Of a stretch of DNA of 27,500 bases, positions 9,832 through 20,811 are shown piece by piece. The notes beneath the pieces were generated by a model. That model saw only the letters and a program-made list of their open reading frames with translations, was not told the origin of the DNA and made no database searches. Position numbers and translations under genes: made by a program. The DNA lies in contig CM022669.1 in the NCBI GenBank assembly GCA_012295275.1, positions 1,205,573 through 1,233,072 of the forward strand. The letters run 5' to 3'. The DNA is from Chrysomallon squamiferum. Lineage: Eukaryota; Mollusca; Gastropoda; Neomphalida; Peltospiridae. Positions within the stretch are counted from its first letter, which is position 1; each line of letters begins with the position of its first letter.

Positions 9832-10150
9832 GTATTTAAGTTTTTGCTTAGGTGTATTTGATACAATATTATCTATATTCATTTTCTTTCATTATCACAT
9901 ACTCAAATAATTCTACGATATTTTACTGTATGCGTTATTAGTATGACGAAATAACGGACAGACAAACACGGCGCGTGTTAACAGTTCTCGCAATCTGCAT
10001 ATAAAGAATTGAGTGTCATGATCTCTGTCACTGAGAGAAAGCTTTAATCTTTTTCATTTCTTCCTTTTTTATTCTTTCTTTCATTCACGTATAATTTAAT
10101 GTTATTCTATTTGGTTTTACATTTTTGGGGGGTTTATTTATACGTTTGTT
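9830..10150. other. AT-rich spacer
   Basis: Nothing recognisable. Confidence 0.5.
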
Positions 10151-10245
10151 TTTATCTCTCTCTCTGTCTGTCTATCTATCTATTTATCTATCTATCTGTC
10201 TATCTATCTATCTGTCTATCTATCTATTTACTTATTTATTTATAA
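10151..10245. repeat. (TCTA)n tetranucleotide tract
   Basis: Imperfect TCTA/TCTG units followed by TTTA units. Confidence 0.9.
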
Positions 10246-10449
10246 AACTGATGATAACAATGATAATAAGAAGAAATTTCTGTTAATACTTATAAAGCTA
10301 TAACAAGGTGTTTTAGTACATCATTAATTATTTCTAGGTACGTCAGTACGAAACTAATCATAGTTAATAACGTGTTTAGCATTATAAATTAATAACTTTC
10401 TTATAATTAAACTGTCACACGTTGTTCTAACATACTTGTAATAATCACT

Positions 10450-11005
10450 CACTACTGCTTCAGTGTCGTCACTGCCGTACCACCACAACTACCACCACGA
10501 CAGCAACAACAACATTACCATAGTACTACCATTATTACAACTCTCACCAACACTACAATAACTAGTACTACTAATACAATACTACTACTACTATTACTAC
10601 TACTACTACTACTACTACTTTTACTATTACAACTACTACTATTATTACTAAAACCATTATGTCCTACTTCTGCAATTTCTTATTACTAATACTGCTACTA
10701 CTATTAGACGTACTATTACTATTATTATTATGGAACTATTATTACTACTATTACTATTAACACTGTTATTATTATTCCTCCTATTACTACTATTACAACT
10801 ACTATTACTACTACTACTACTAGTGATACTATTACGACTATTACTACTACTAACACAAGTATTACTACTAGTACTATCATTACTACTACTACAACTTATT
10901 ATTGCAACTGCTACTACTGATACTGCTATTGCTGCTTCTGCTGCTACTACTACTGCTACTGCTCCTGCAGCTGCTACTACTGCTACAACTTCAGTTACCT
11001 CTGTT
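10450..11005. repeat. Degenerate ACT-type trinucleotide tract
   Basis: Over 500 bp in one triplet register (ACT, ATT, ACA, GCT). The 96-codon leucine/threonine frame at 10730-11020 is a translation of this tract. Confidence 0.85.
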
Positions 11006-11290
11006 GCGCTATTACTCTAGCTAACACTGACTAATAAAAGTATTCCTGAGTTCTTCGTTTCTAAAATTAGAAGTAGTAGAACAGCGACTGCTTCGGAAAG
11101 TCTTATTTTTGTTATCAAATTTTCTAGACGAAGTAAAAACATCACATTGAGAAGATGGACATCATTTATTATACATAGGCCTCGATAATGAAATAACCAA
11201 GTTACTCGTGCACTGTCAGGCAGCACATCCGAAAACAATTAGAAAATTACTACAACTCTCAGACATACACAAGAACAGACCAAATTTGGC
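11006..11290. other. Unique spacer
   Basis: A 73-codon minus-strand frame (11017-11238) has no motif. No gene recognised. Confidence 0.45.
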
Positions 11291-11315
11291 GACGTCGTCG
11301 TCGTCGTTGTTGTTG

Positions 11316-11356
<41 letters not shown>

Positions 11357-11378
11357 TTAATTATTATTATTATTATTT
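11291..11378. repeat. (GTC)n-(GTT)n-(ATT)n graded trinucleotide array
   Basis: Four GTC-type triplets, five GTT, then a long ATT run: three triplet types arranged in successive blocks. Confidence 0.93.
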
Positions 11379-11466
11379 TGTTTTTATCTTTTTCTCATAT
11401 TTGAATTTTTTCTTTTTTATTATCAATATTTACAGTGGATTCCCATTATTTGTATTATTATCATGT

Positions 11467-11483
11467 TAATGATGATGATGATG

Positions 11484-11539
<56 letters not shown>

Positions 11540-11632
11540 TATTATTATCATCATAATTATAATAATAATAATTATTATTATTATATTTATTATTATTATT
11601 ATAAATATAAATATTGTTGTTGTTGTTACAAG
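11467..11632. repeat. (ATG)n-(AAT)n-(ATT)n array
   Basis: GATGATGATG followed by a perfect AAT run, then ATT/AAT blocks that form an inverted AT-rich hairpin potential (AATAATAATTATTATT). Confidence 0.93.
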
Positions 11633-11839
11633 ACATTGACACTGTAATAAAAGTTATCTAGACAAGAATTTAATATGTAATTTAATAACTTAAAAATAGC
11701 AATACGTTTATACATTGCTGAAAATATAAATATATGTAAGACGAAAATGAGTTTAATGTGAGAGTGAAAAACTACATGTGCGTCAACGATGTCGTCGTCA
11801 ACGATCACAACATTCTCTGCATACTGATATGACCATGGC
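11633..11839. other. Unique spacer
   Basis: AT-rich; nothing recognised. Confidence 0.5.
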
Positions 11840-12057
11840 CACTACCAAAACTACAACCATAACCACTACCACTACCATCACTGCTGATACTACTACTACT
11901 ACCACTACCATCACTGCTGATACTACTCCTACTACCACTACCATCACTGCTACTACTACTCCTACTACTACCACTACCATCACTGCTACTACTACTACTA
12001 CCACTACCACCACTGCTACTACTACTACTACTACCACTATCATCACTGCTGCTGCTG

Positions 12058-12096
<39 letters not shown>

Positions 12097-12385
12097 TATC
12101 AATTCGAGACTTACTATTTCCAATTTGGTCTACTACAGCTAATGCTGGTACTGTTACTACCACCACTTCAACAATCACAACCACAACAACTACTTCTGTT
12201 TATTCCATCAATACTATTACTGCTACTTGCATTACTGTTGCTGCTCCTACTACTACTACCGCTACCACTACCACTACCACTACCCTACTGCTACTACTAT
12301 TATTATTAAGATTATCACTACTACTAGTACTGCGACTACTACTACTACTACTACTGCTGCTGCTGCTACCACCACTATCACGGCT
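11840..12385. repeat. Long ACT/ACC/GCT trinucleotide tract
   Basis: Blocks of ACTACCACTACCATCACTGC repeat at about 36-bp spacing near 11862-11990, then a perfect ACT run at 12058-12093 and mixed triplets. A 221-codon frame (11778-12443) is threonine- then leucine-dominated and the opposite strand is valine-rich and open too, so this is repeat-derived. Confidence 0.9.
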
Positions 12386-12716
12386 AGAACATTTTTTTCA
12401 TTTTTTCACCATTGTAAATGCTAATTTTGTTATTTTCGACTAAAGTTAATTATGGAAGATTAAAATGGCGAATTAAGTCATTTTGTTCCAATAAGACGAG
12501 TTTAAGACGAATTCACAAACAGCGAGACACTGAAGCGTGAAGACTTAAACAAAGGATTTTAATTAATTCAAGATAAATGTGGGCGTTTAATCATTTGGTA
12601 TTAAGGAAGGTCAAAAGAGGAATTATGGACAACAAAATTAGGATGATAGAGAGAAAAAAAAATGAGAGAGGAAAGGAAGACAGAGTGAGAGAAAATGGTA
12701 TTTTTCATTATGACAA
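12386..12716. other. AT-rich spacer
   Basis: Nothing recognised. Confidence 0.5.
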
Positions 12717-12742
12717 CACAACAACAACAACAATAACACAGC

Positions 12743-12802
<60 letters not shown>
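12717..12802. repeat. (AAC)n-(AAT)n array
   Basis: AAC triplets change to a perfect AAT run from about 12744. Confidence 0.93.
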
Positions 12803-12949
12803 GGTAAAGAAAAGAAAGCAGTAATAACAAAGGACGAACTTTGAAACAAAAACAATAATCAATCGTCCGTTAATTAGCCCGTCCACTTTGAAAGCCTCGA
12901 TTGTCAAAGTACATTAGAAACGTAAGCGCAACAATATACTGAAATAGAA

Positions 12950-13250
12950 ACATATTTCCGCACCGGAACTGGGATTCGGAACTTGTATAATAATTAGACA
13001 ACGTTTCGTCACAAAGGTAAGGAAAACAAAGCCATGTTACGTCGGTGGGTAATTATGACAGACGCCCATCCCAGCCGTGTGACCCCAGAACGTGACCAGC
13101 CCCGGGCCTGGCGCTCAAACACGGAGAGCTGGGTGGAGAAGATTACAATGGCGGATTAGGCGTTTCTTTCCTCCGAAGACTAAATTAAGATTATTTTAAG
13201 GCGACATCACATAAACACGTCATCGCTGAACCGTGCGTTAGACCACCGCT
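12950..13250. promoter_or_regulatory. CpG-containing unique island, possible regulatory element
   Basis: Distinctly G+C-rich among AT repeats, with CCCCGGGCCTGG at about 13101, two TGACC half-sites (13080, 13095), and ATGGCGGATTAGG. A donor-like AAG|GTAAGG is near 13016. No coding frame. Could be a promoter, enhancer or untranslated exon. Confidence 0.25.
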
Positions 13251-13397
13251 GATTACTTTTTCTTCGTTTTACTTTTTTCTTTTTCATTTTCTTTTTTTTC
13301 TTTTCTTTCTTTTCGTTTGACCAACTGTTAAAGTAATTTAAAGATTTTTTTTTTTTTTTAAATCGGTTTTACAAGAACTATTCCGTTCAAAAAGAAG

Positions 13398-13398
13398 G

Positions 13399-13430
<32 letters not shown>

Positions 13431-13452
13431 CAACAACAACAACAACAACAAA
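13398..13452. repeat. (AAT)n-(AAC)n array
   Basis: AAT run followed directly by an AAC run; minus-strand open frames here are poly-leucine shadows. Confidence 0.93.
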
Positions 13453-13555
13453 TAAGAATAAGAATAATTTAAGAAGAGGAAATTAGTGTATTTATTAATG
13501 TAGCTACTTAATAATGTACGTTGTTCTGTGTTTTTGACTACCACAGGAGAACTGC

Positions 13556-13778
13556 ACACTGTTATCTTGTCTTCAAGTAGTACACAGTTTTTTAAATAGG
13601 ATTTTAACTGTGTGTGCTCGTATTGTTTTTATTTACACTGTTATCTTGTCACGTAATACACACAGTTTATTAAATAGTATTTTAACTGTATGTTTTATGT
13701 TGTCTTCAAGTGTTTTTTAAACAGTATTTTAAATATATGTACTCGTATTGTTTTTATTTGCAATGTTATCTTGTGTTT
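13556..13778. repeat. About 79-bp tandem repeat, nearly three copies
   Basis: Shared segments: CACTGTTATCTTGTC (13556 and 13635), GTATTTTAACTGT, and CTCGTATTGTTTTTATTT (13617 and 13742). The third copy is shortened. Confidence 0.8.
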
Positions 13779-14057
13779 TATTTTAAAAAAAATTCTTTTA
13801 AGAAGTTCGTGTCATTGGGAACAGTGTAAAATAATTCTTATTGACATTTCAGAGTCTGAGTTCATTAAAAGAAAAGCTGAGAATTATTTGTGTTGTAAGT
13901 TTGTTTTCACAGTGTGTATTTCTCCGTCAGCTTTTCAGCCATTCTTGTACTTCTGTTATCTCACTCATTCGCTCGCTTCCATTTACTTTATTTATTACGT
14001 CATTTCTTTCGCTTTATATTATCCCCTCCCCTGTTACTTCGGTTAATTCAATGTCAT
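13779..14057. other. Unique spacer
   Basis: Several overlapping short open frames, none with motif or splice context. Confidence 0.4.
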
Positions 14058-14101
14058 AATCACCGTCTTCGTCATCATCATCGTCATCATCATCATCATC
14101 A
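14058..14101. repeat. (ATC)n short array
   Basis: ATC/GTC triplets ending in a perfect CATCATCATC run. Confidence 0.85.
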
Positions 14102-14505
14102 AAGTTCATAACGTTTCTTTGCTGCAACATATTTTATATCTTTAGTTTATTAAATATTATAAAATTTATATTTCCATTAACAGATATCTTAGGTGATATT
14201 CTGTTGTTTATGATCCAGAATTTAATTTGTAACTTATTTTTTGTTATGGTCTTCAAGTTAAAAATCCATAGTTCGTCATGTATGTGATAAATAATTGAAA
14301 ACATTTATTTTTGGTTTAATATTTGTGATCTGCGGTTTATTAAGAACGGCCAAAGCATGAAAAAAAAAAAAAAAAAAAAAAAAAACACGTTTTTAATCGG
14401 GGAGTTAGTTAAAATGTCAGTCTATTATAATCACTACAAAACTTTTACATTTTTTATGAAGATTTTTCGTGTTGCGCATTACAATCCTTGACATTTCAGT
14501 ATTGT
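14102..14505. other. AT-rich spacer with A26
   Basis: A perfect A-run at 14360-14385. No TSD or element body recognised next to it. Confidence 0.5.
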
Positions 14506-14508
14506 TTC

Positions 14509-14822
<314 letters not shown>

Positions 14823-14999
14823 TTATTTTCTGTCAGATACCTAAATGAAAGCACATTGCTGTGTGTTCGACGTGTTACAACCGCTCATTACACAATAACG
14901 CGCGATATCGTTAAACAAAATTAATTTCACTTGGAATTACCGCAGCACTTTTTACTTCGTTCTGCTCTAATATGACAGATGTGTAATTTTTTTCTCTTC

Positions 15000-15240
15000 A
15001 ATGCGGAGAGGATTCGGCAGCGGCTCAGGGCGGTGTCGCTGATTGGCTGAGTGACTAAACCTATCGATCCGTGCAGGTAATCCGCTGATCAAATACAGTT
15101 AAATTTCACTGTAACTTAAGACACAGCGACTGGGACGACGCAGTCGACTTCGTGCTTTCACATACCACGCAGTGAATATCATTACACGTGGACAGCCGCA
15201 TCAAGCCGACAACTGAAACTGAGCTTTTATCTTAGCAGTT
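15000..15240. promoter_or_regulatory. CpG-containing island with inverted CCAAT box
   Basis: GATTGGCT at 15041 is an inverted CCAAT box, preceded by GGCAGCGGCTCAGGGCGG. A donor-like GTGCAG|GTAATC lies at 15076/15077. It could be a promoter with a short untranslated exon, an alternative to 9715 for the transmembrane protein gene, but evidence is thin. Confidence 0.25.
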
Positions 15241-15299
15241 CACGTAGTTGTTAATCCGTCACTACATGCTGTAATTCCGAGTTGACGATGCAGGTTGAC

Positions 15300-15535
15300 G
15301 ATGGTTGTTGTTGTTGATATCAGTATGACGTAGTAATAAACATGTAATAAACGATGGTTGTGGTTGTGATAGTGTACTATTACTACTGTTATTATTACTA
15401 TAATTATTTCTACTACTACTACTACTACTACTATCATTATTATTATTACTATTATTTTTTATTATTATTTTATTGTTGTTATTGTTATTCTTGTTCTTCT
15501 TCTTATTATTATTATTATTATTATTATTATTTGTC
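15300..15535. repeat. Trinucleotide tract (GTT, ACT, ATT)
   Basis: Perfect ACT run at about 15411-15432 and ATT run at 15505-15531 within degenerate triplets. Confidence 0.88.
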
Positions 15536-15855
15536 TAACTGTTGCTGTTTTAGTTCTTGATTAATAATAAATAACTTTAAAGCAGTACAATTATGTCTGT
15601 CTACAAAAACTGGTAATTCTATGGCGATTTATTGTAAAATCTGTAATTTCTGATAATGTTCATTCCAAATGTTCACATCACCAGTGTAGATGTTATAGTG
15701 TCTGTGAGTACAAGGAATCTACAGTACCTAGTGATAAAAGGCGCACGACAGGCGTGTTTGAATCTGTCGTTGAAATCACGTCAATAACGTGTAAGTAATT
15801 ATGGTTACGTATTTGTTCTAATTTTGCTTTTCGCCGAGAACTAGATATTGAGTCT
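15536..15855. other. Unique spacer
   Basis: Nothing recognised. Confidence 0.5.
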
Positions 15856-16025
15856 TGACAGGATTATTGAACACTGGCAAAGTTATTAAAAGTTGACATA
15901 ATTAATGAATGTTGACATAGATATTTAATACTGACAAAATTATCGACATGTTGACAAAGTTATTGAATGCCGACAGAGTTGTTGAGTGCTGATAAAGTTT
16001 TAAATGTTGACAAAGTATTAAAGAA
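15856..16025. repeat. Degenerate ~20-bp tandem repeat
   Basis: Motif TTGACAAAGTTATTGAATG recurs about eight times with substitutions and indels (for example 15955, 15972, 16008). Confidence 0.75.
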
Positions 16026-16147
16026 AAGGAGTATGAATATAGAGAGTAAGGGATGTCTGTGATGAAATGGTAGGAAACATTCCAGGTATTTTTGTTTGAA
16101 AGAAACTGCTACTTCGGTGTTATAGTCTTCCTTGTCTTTTCATCCGG

Positions 16148-16235
16148 GCAAAATCACTTGTAGAGATGACTTGTAGAAAAGTGACTTGTCGGAAAGTGAC
16201 TCGGAGAAAAGTGACTTGTAGGAAAGTGACATGTC
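16148..16235. repeat. 15-bp tandem repeat
   Basis: GAAAAGTGACTTGTA-like units, about six copies, third position of the TGACT core conserved. Confidence 0.85.
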
Positions 16236-16418
16236 CAGCTGAAGAATCACGTGAACACAGTGTAATCTCAGCACTGTGTTCATGACAGAACGAAGTGAGG
16301 CTTTTCTAGTGAAATCTCAGTATGAATCACTTCTGTCATTTGTTCCTAGTACCTACAAAATGTCCTGTGCTACCTTAAACACACGCCTAGGGTTCATAAA
16401 ACATGCTTGTTAAAACAA
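16236..16418. other. Unique spacer
   Basis: CAGTGTAATCTCAGCACTGTG (16258-16278) contains an inverted CACAGTG/CACTGTG pair, a small potential hairpin. Otherwise nothing. Confidence 0.4.
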
Positions 16419-16419
16419 A

Positions 16420-17670
16420 TATCATTACTTTAGTGTAATTCAGTATTAAATATCATTACTTTAGTGTAATTCAGTATTAAATATCATTACTTTAGTGTAA
16501 TTCAGTATTTCAATTAAATATCATTACTTTTGTGTATTTCAGTGTTAACTATCATTACTTAAGTGTAATTCAGTATTAAATATCATTACTTAAGTGTATT
16601 TCAGTGTTAAATACCATTAGTGTATTTCAGTGTTAAGCATCGTTACTTTAGGGTTTATCAGTGTTAAATATCATTAGTTAAGTGTATTTCAGTATTAAGC
16701 ATCATTACTTTAGTGTAATTCAGTGTTAGGTATCGTTAACTAAGTGTACTTCAGTATTAAATATCATTACTTAAGAGTATTTCAGTGTTAGATATGAATA
16801 CTTTAGTGTATTTCACTATTAAGCATCATTACTTTAATGTAAACATGATTACTTTAGTGTATTTCAGTGTCAAATATCATTAATTTCCTGTATTTGAATG
16901 TTAAATATCATTATTATAGTGTATTTCAGTATTAAATATCAATACTTTAATGTATTTCAGGGTTAAATAACATTAGTGTATTTTTGTAATAAATATCATG
17001 ACTAGTATATTTCAGCATTAAATATAATTGATTTAGTGTATTTCAGTGTTAGATATGATTACTTTAGTGTATTTCAGTATTAAACATCATTTTATGATTA
17101 TTATTACTTTAGTGTATTTTAGTATTAAAATGTTCATTATTTTAGTGTAAATTTTTACTTTAGTTTTTTAGTGTCAAATATTATTACTTTTGTGTATTTT
17201 TTAGTGTTAAATATTTTTACTTTTGTTAGTGGAAAACAAATTCAATACTTTAGTGTAAAATGTTATTACTTTTGTGTATTTCAGTGCTAAATATCTTTAC
17301 TTTGGTGTATTTCAGTGTTAAATATGATTACTTTAGTGTATTTCAGTGTTAAATATGATTACTTTGGTTATTTCGGTGATAAATATCATTGCTTTGATGT
17401 AGTTTAGCTTTAAAACAAATATCATTAATTAAGTGTATTTCAGTATTAAATATCATTATTTTTGGTGTATTTTAGTGTTAAATATGATTACTTTAGTGCA
17501 TTTTAGTGTTAAATATGATTACTTTAGTGTATTTTATTGTTAAATATCATTACTTTAGTGTATTTTAGTGTTAAATATGATTACTTTAGTGTATTTTAGT
17601 CTTAAACATCAATACTTTGGTGTAGTTTAGTGCAAAATCAAATATCATTATTTTAGCTAGTTTGATGTTA
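16420..17670. repeat. 31-bp AT-rich minisatellite, about 40 copies
   Basis: The unit is close to AAATATCATTACTTTAGTG followed by TATTTCAGTGTT. Copies vary in length and sequence; the first three (16421-16510) are near identical and later ones more diverged, with drift from TATCATT to TATGATT toward the right end. Confidence 0.95.
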
Positions 17671-18040
17671 AATATCAGAAGGAGAAAACAAAAATGAATT
17701 GAGGGTAAATAAATAAATAAATAACTAAATATAAAATAAATATAATTAAATATAATTAAAAAGAAAGATGAAGAAACATCACTAGAATGACAGAAAAATT
17801 AAATGTATCACTATGTGCTATATATGTGTGTGTTTGTGTGTGTGAGTGTGTTTGTGTGTTCAGATACAATGAATTAGAAAACAATTATTTCAAATAAACT
17901 GCAGAAAACAAAAATAAAAATTCACTCAATACTTTTAATAAAATAGTTATAACAGACAACGATCTGACATCAGGGGCGTATAACTCTATTTCACTAAACG
18001 CATAAAACCATTTAATTTGATCATAAAAAAAATGTTTGGA
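17671..18040. other. AT-rich spacer with (GT)n run
   Basis: Short (AAAT)-like tract at 17706-17760 and imperfect GT repeat at 17823-17862. No gene. Confidence 0.5.
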
Positions 18041-18180
18041 AGTCGCTGAGGCGCGGAGGACGCGACAGTGATATTTCTAGCTGTCTGCCGTCATACACAG
18101 CGGCACGACCACGGCTCTGACAGCTAATCAACAGTACATTAAAAGACGCTTGCAGCGCCCTCTATTGATCAGGGAAAATG
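18041..18180. promoter_or_regulatory. CpG-containing island with CTCF-like motif
   Basis: GCGCGGAGGACGCGAC near 18051 and GCGCCCTCTATTGA at 18155-18168; the latter matches 12 of 14 positions of the reverse complement of the commonly cited CTCF core. A possible insulator or enhancer 1 kb upstream of the coding exon; unproven. Confidence 0.25.
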
Positions 18181-18473
18181 GAGAATAAACAGACCGTTAT
18201 GTCACAGATTAATGTCATCTCTATTTTCTCAGCAGCTTCCGTCGTGAAGTACTCGTTCAGATACTGGCCACCTTTACTTACTAGAAAAAATAAGGAGAGA
18301 AAAAAAGAGAAAAAAAGAAGAGTAAAATGAGAAATATGACAGGACGTCTAGGGTTGTGAAAAGATGAAGTGATATGTCTGTGGGGAGCGATGTTGTGACA
18401 GTCGTATGCACTGGACCTCGGCGACGTTGTAATCATTTCACTAGGTCATTACCGTATCATCATCCCTTGTCGT

Positions 18474-18575
18474 TATTATTGTTGTTGTTATTACTATTCT
18501 TCTTCTTCTTCTTCTTCTTATTATTATTATTATTAGTAGTAGTAGTATTATTAGTATTATTATTATTACTACTTT
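18474..18575. repeat. (ATT)n-(TTC)n-(AGT)n trinucleotide array
   Basis: GTTATT, then TTC x6, ATT x5, AGT x4, then ATT again; successive blocks of different triplets. Confidence 0.92.
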
Positions 18576-18990
18576 GGTATGAGACGGGCTAGGTTTTTTT
18601 GAACATCACTGTCAGTTTGTATAAATTGAACAGAAAGAGGAAGGTCTCAATATTAAATTTATTTTAGAAACCGTCTGCAAATGTCGCTGTGGGATCTCTT
18701 AGCAGCTGAACTATATGAAATTAGAAATAACGTTATTACTGGCGACCTCTCACGTTTATGTAGGACTCAGTTCAACTCGGGTATGTCCCCAGATATGTAC
18801 AATATTGTCAGCGTTTAGATCACGTGACTGCATCAGTTTGGAAACTACAGCCACAGTTAACCAGTTTGTGTAAATTCTTCCATTTTAATAATTATAATTT
18901 TCTCCTCTTGCTAGTACTACGTCTGTTACAACACATTTTGCTTCAACTACTTTTGGAACAATTATTATTATATTACTACACAGTGTTACA
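18576..18990. other. Intron-like spacer upstream of the coding exon
   Basis: Balanced composition at 18660-18850, no splice-bounded frame. T/TTA-rich at the right end. Confidence 0.4.
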
Positions 18991-18993
18991 ACC

Positions 18994-19165
<172 letters not shown>

Positions 19166-19166
<1 letters not shown>

Positions 19167-19194
19167 GTTAACATTAATTTCCTTCTAATTTCAG
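19166..19194 (+). other. Splice acceptor and probable branch region
   Basis: A pyrimidine-rich stretch ending TTCCTTCTAATTTCAG lies directly before G-ATG. TTAAC or ATTAAT just upstream could hold the branch adenosine. It follows the TATC microsatellite with almost no spacer. The exon therefore starts one base before the initiator ATG and the 5' UTR must be on another exon. Confidence 0.7.
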
Positions 19195-19195
19195 G

Positions 19196-19570
19196 ATGGC
19201 TGCATTACAAAATACCGATCGGAACAGGAAACAGTTTGTTGCCAAAGACAACAGATGTTTATATCTTCACATTTTCGTGCTTTATCTCATCACAGTCATT
19301 CTGGCGAGTGTTTTCAGTGTGGCGTCTTGGTTTTACTACCAGCAGCTGAGCGAAGTGAAGCTGGCGGTGTCCAGGTGCTGGTCTGGTTTTAATTACTCTC
19401 AGTTTAAAAGTTTCGTGGAGGAGCCCTCACTGGCAGGCAGTGCCTTCAACGACTATCTTGCTGGTGCTTTCACAAATAGTGGAGGGAGTGTCAAAGACAG
19501 AAAAAAACGAAGTGTTCTAACGGAAGCAGACGAAAAAAAGTTATTCTGGCTTGCCGTTCTGAAAGAAAAT
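19196..19570 (+). CDS. First coding exon of a type II transmembrane protein with a furin-type cleavage site (partial)
   Basis: This exon encodes residues 1-125 of a longer protein. Residues 1-21 are polar and basic (RNRK at 9-12), residues 22-46 form one strongly hydrophobic helix, and there is no signal peptide before it, which indicates type II topology with the C-terminus outside. The ectodomain stem has a cysteine at 61, a sequon N66-Y-S, and a dibasic run R102-K-K-R105 followed by SV, a good proprotein-convertase (furin) site, so the distal ectodomain is probably shed. The frame reaches a GTAAGT donor after codon 125 (phase 0); four more codons and a stop beyond it are intronic. This start is chosen because an acceptor AG lies one base upstream. 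The architecture (short tail, single helix, convertase site soon after) is typical of membrane collagens, gliomedin/colmedin-type olfactomedin proteins and ectodysplasin-like TNF ligands. Without the downstream exons I cannot choose between them. Mixed codon use and lack of repeats set it apart from its surroundings. Confidence 0.8.
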
Positions 19571-19576
19571 GTAAGT
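19571..19576 (+). other. Splice donor GTAAGT
   Basis: AAT|GTAAGT is a full match to the intronic donor consensus and falls in phase 0 at the end of the hydrophobic-plus-stem exon. In-frame stop TAG follows 12 bases later, so the intron must be removed for the protein to continue. Confidence 0.75.
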
Positions 19577-20017
19577 TTTGTGTAGTCAGATGATTATATC
19601 TTGTTTCAGAAACAATAGTTGTAGAACAACACGATAGCGGTCAAATTATTAATTTTCAAATTGTATATTTCGTAAAATAATTAGAAAAAGTATAATAATA
19701 ACACCCTGTAAGACTAAAATCCTGTAACCAAAATAACACATTATTAAGTATTTCTTTTTGAGGCTTAAAATTTTCAAAACGTGGACTTTTCTGTTACTTC
19801 TACCGTAAACAAGTTGACAAATGGCCACACAGTAATGGTTGACATTTGCTAAACTGACATTTTGTCCGTTGACATATAAAAGAGTGCCATTTTTTTCGTT
19901 GCCATATTAACCATTTTCGTTTTGTCCTTCGGCATTTTGTTTGCACCACGAATATAATATTACAGATTAAAACCTTTAACAGTCATAAATGCTCATATTT
20001 ATGTGTATGAATATGAA

Positions 20018-20018
<1 letters not shown>
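19577..20018 (+). other. Start of the intron after the coding exon
   Basis: AT-rich. 19790-19935 has loosely repeated GTTGACAT/TTTGTCC motifs. No exon. Confidence 0.45.

Positions 20019-20050
<32 letters not shown>
20019..20050. repeat. (AT)n microsatellite
   Basis: Perfect AT run directly abutting the tRNA-like sequence, at what would be its 3' tail on the minus strand. Confidence 0.93.
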
Positions 20051-20054
<4 letters not shown>

Positions 20055-20135
20055 CTGACGAGATTCGAGCGTATGGCTCTCATTCGCCCGCAGTGTGAAG
20101 GCGGACGACGTTACCGTTCAACCAGCACGACAACC
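20051..20135 (-). repeat. tRNA-derived element (SINE fragment or tRNA pseudogene)
   Basis: Read on the minus strand, TGGTTGAACGG (20114-20124) resembles an RNA polymerase III A box, GCTCGAATC (20062-20070) resembles a B box, and CCGC/GCGG between them can form an anticodon-type stem (20086-20108) with loop around TTCACAC. Spacing is tRNA-like, but the T stem and acceptor stem pair poorly, so it is not an intact tRNA. The (AT)n run at its 3' side fits a SINE tail. Confidence 0.5.
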
Positions 20136-20137
20136 TT

Positions 20138-20535
20138 GTGTATGTGTGTGTGAATGTGTGTGTATGTGTATGTGTGCGTAATGTGTGTATATGTGTATGT
20201 GTGCGTATGTGTTTGTGTATGTATGTATGTGTGTATATGTATATATACATGTGTGTGTACGTGTGTATGTGTTTGTGTATGTATGGATGTGTGTATATGT
20301 GATTATGTATGTATGTGTGTTTGTGTACGTGTGTGTATGTGTATATGTATATGTATGTATATGTGTGTACGTGTGTATGTGATTGTGTATGTATGTGTGG
20401 ATATGTGTATGTATGTGTGTTTGTGTACGTGTGTGTATGTGTGTATGTGTTTATTTATTTATGTATATATGTATGCATATGTGTGTATGTATGTGTGTGT
20501 GTGTGTGATTGTGTGCATGTGGGTGGGTGTTAGTT
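20138..20535. repeat. TG-rich degenerate tract (TGTGTATG family)
   Basis: About 400 bp of TG, TATG and TACG units with recurring ~60-bp blocks (ACGTGTGTATGTG-type at 20258, 20325 and 20427). Open frames of cysteine, valine and tyrosine are shadows. Confidence 0.92.
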
Positions 20536-20800
20536 TACTTCATTAGTAAACCATATTGTAATTTTCGTTTCACAATCAGATACATATAACACAATACAAC
20601 CAGTTAGATTGGTGACCTGCTCGCAGTGGCCTGTAGAAAATTGCTATTTTATTAATCAAGTAATTTTATATTGGGCTTCATGCAGAGTCCTACGGCTCGC
20701 TGGCTCTGTTAATTAGCAGCTGATAGGATAAACAAGTTTACAACTTCAGTGCTTCATACATTTACAAGATGTGCAGTTTTTATGTGTAAATACTTACACA
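20536..20800. other. Intronic spacer
   Basis: Nothing recognised. Confidence 0.45.
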
Positions 20801-20811
20801 GTTTCTTGTTA

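Noticed and set aside
11778-12443. 221-codon open frame, longest in the window
   Set aside because: Threonine- and leucine-dominated translation of ACT/ACC triplets, with the opposite strand also open as poly-valine. No splice sites or domain.
18178-18330. 50-codon ATG frame ending in a lysine/arginine-rich tail
   Set aside because: The basic tail is an A/G low-complexity stretch; no other support.
20051-20135. Functional tRNA gene
   Set aside because: Acceptor and T stems do not pair well and the anticodon loop is ambiguous.
20138-20535. Cysteine-rich secreted peptide gene
   Set aside because: The cysteine/valine/tyrosine pattern is a direct translation of TGTGTATG units, open in overlapping frames.
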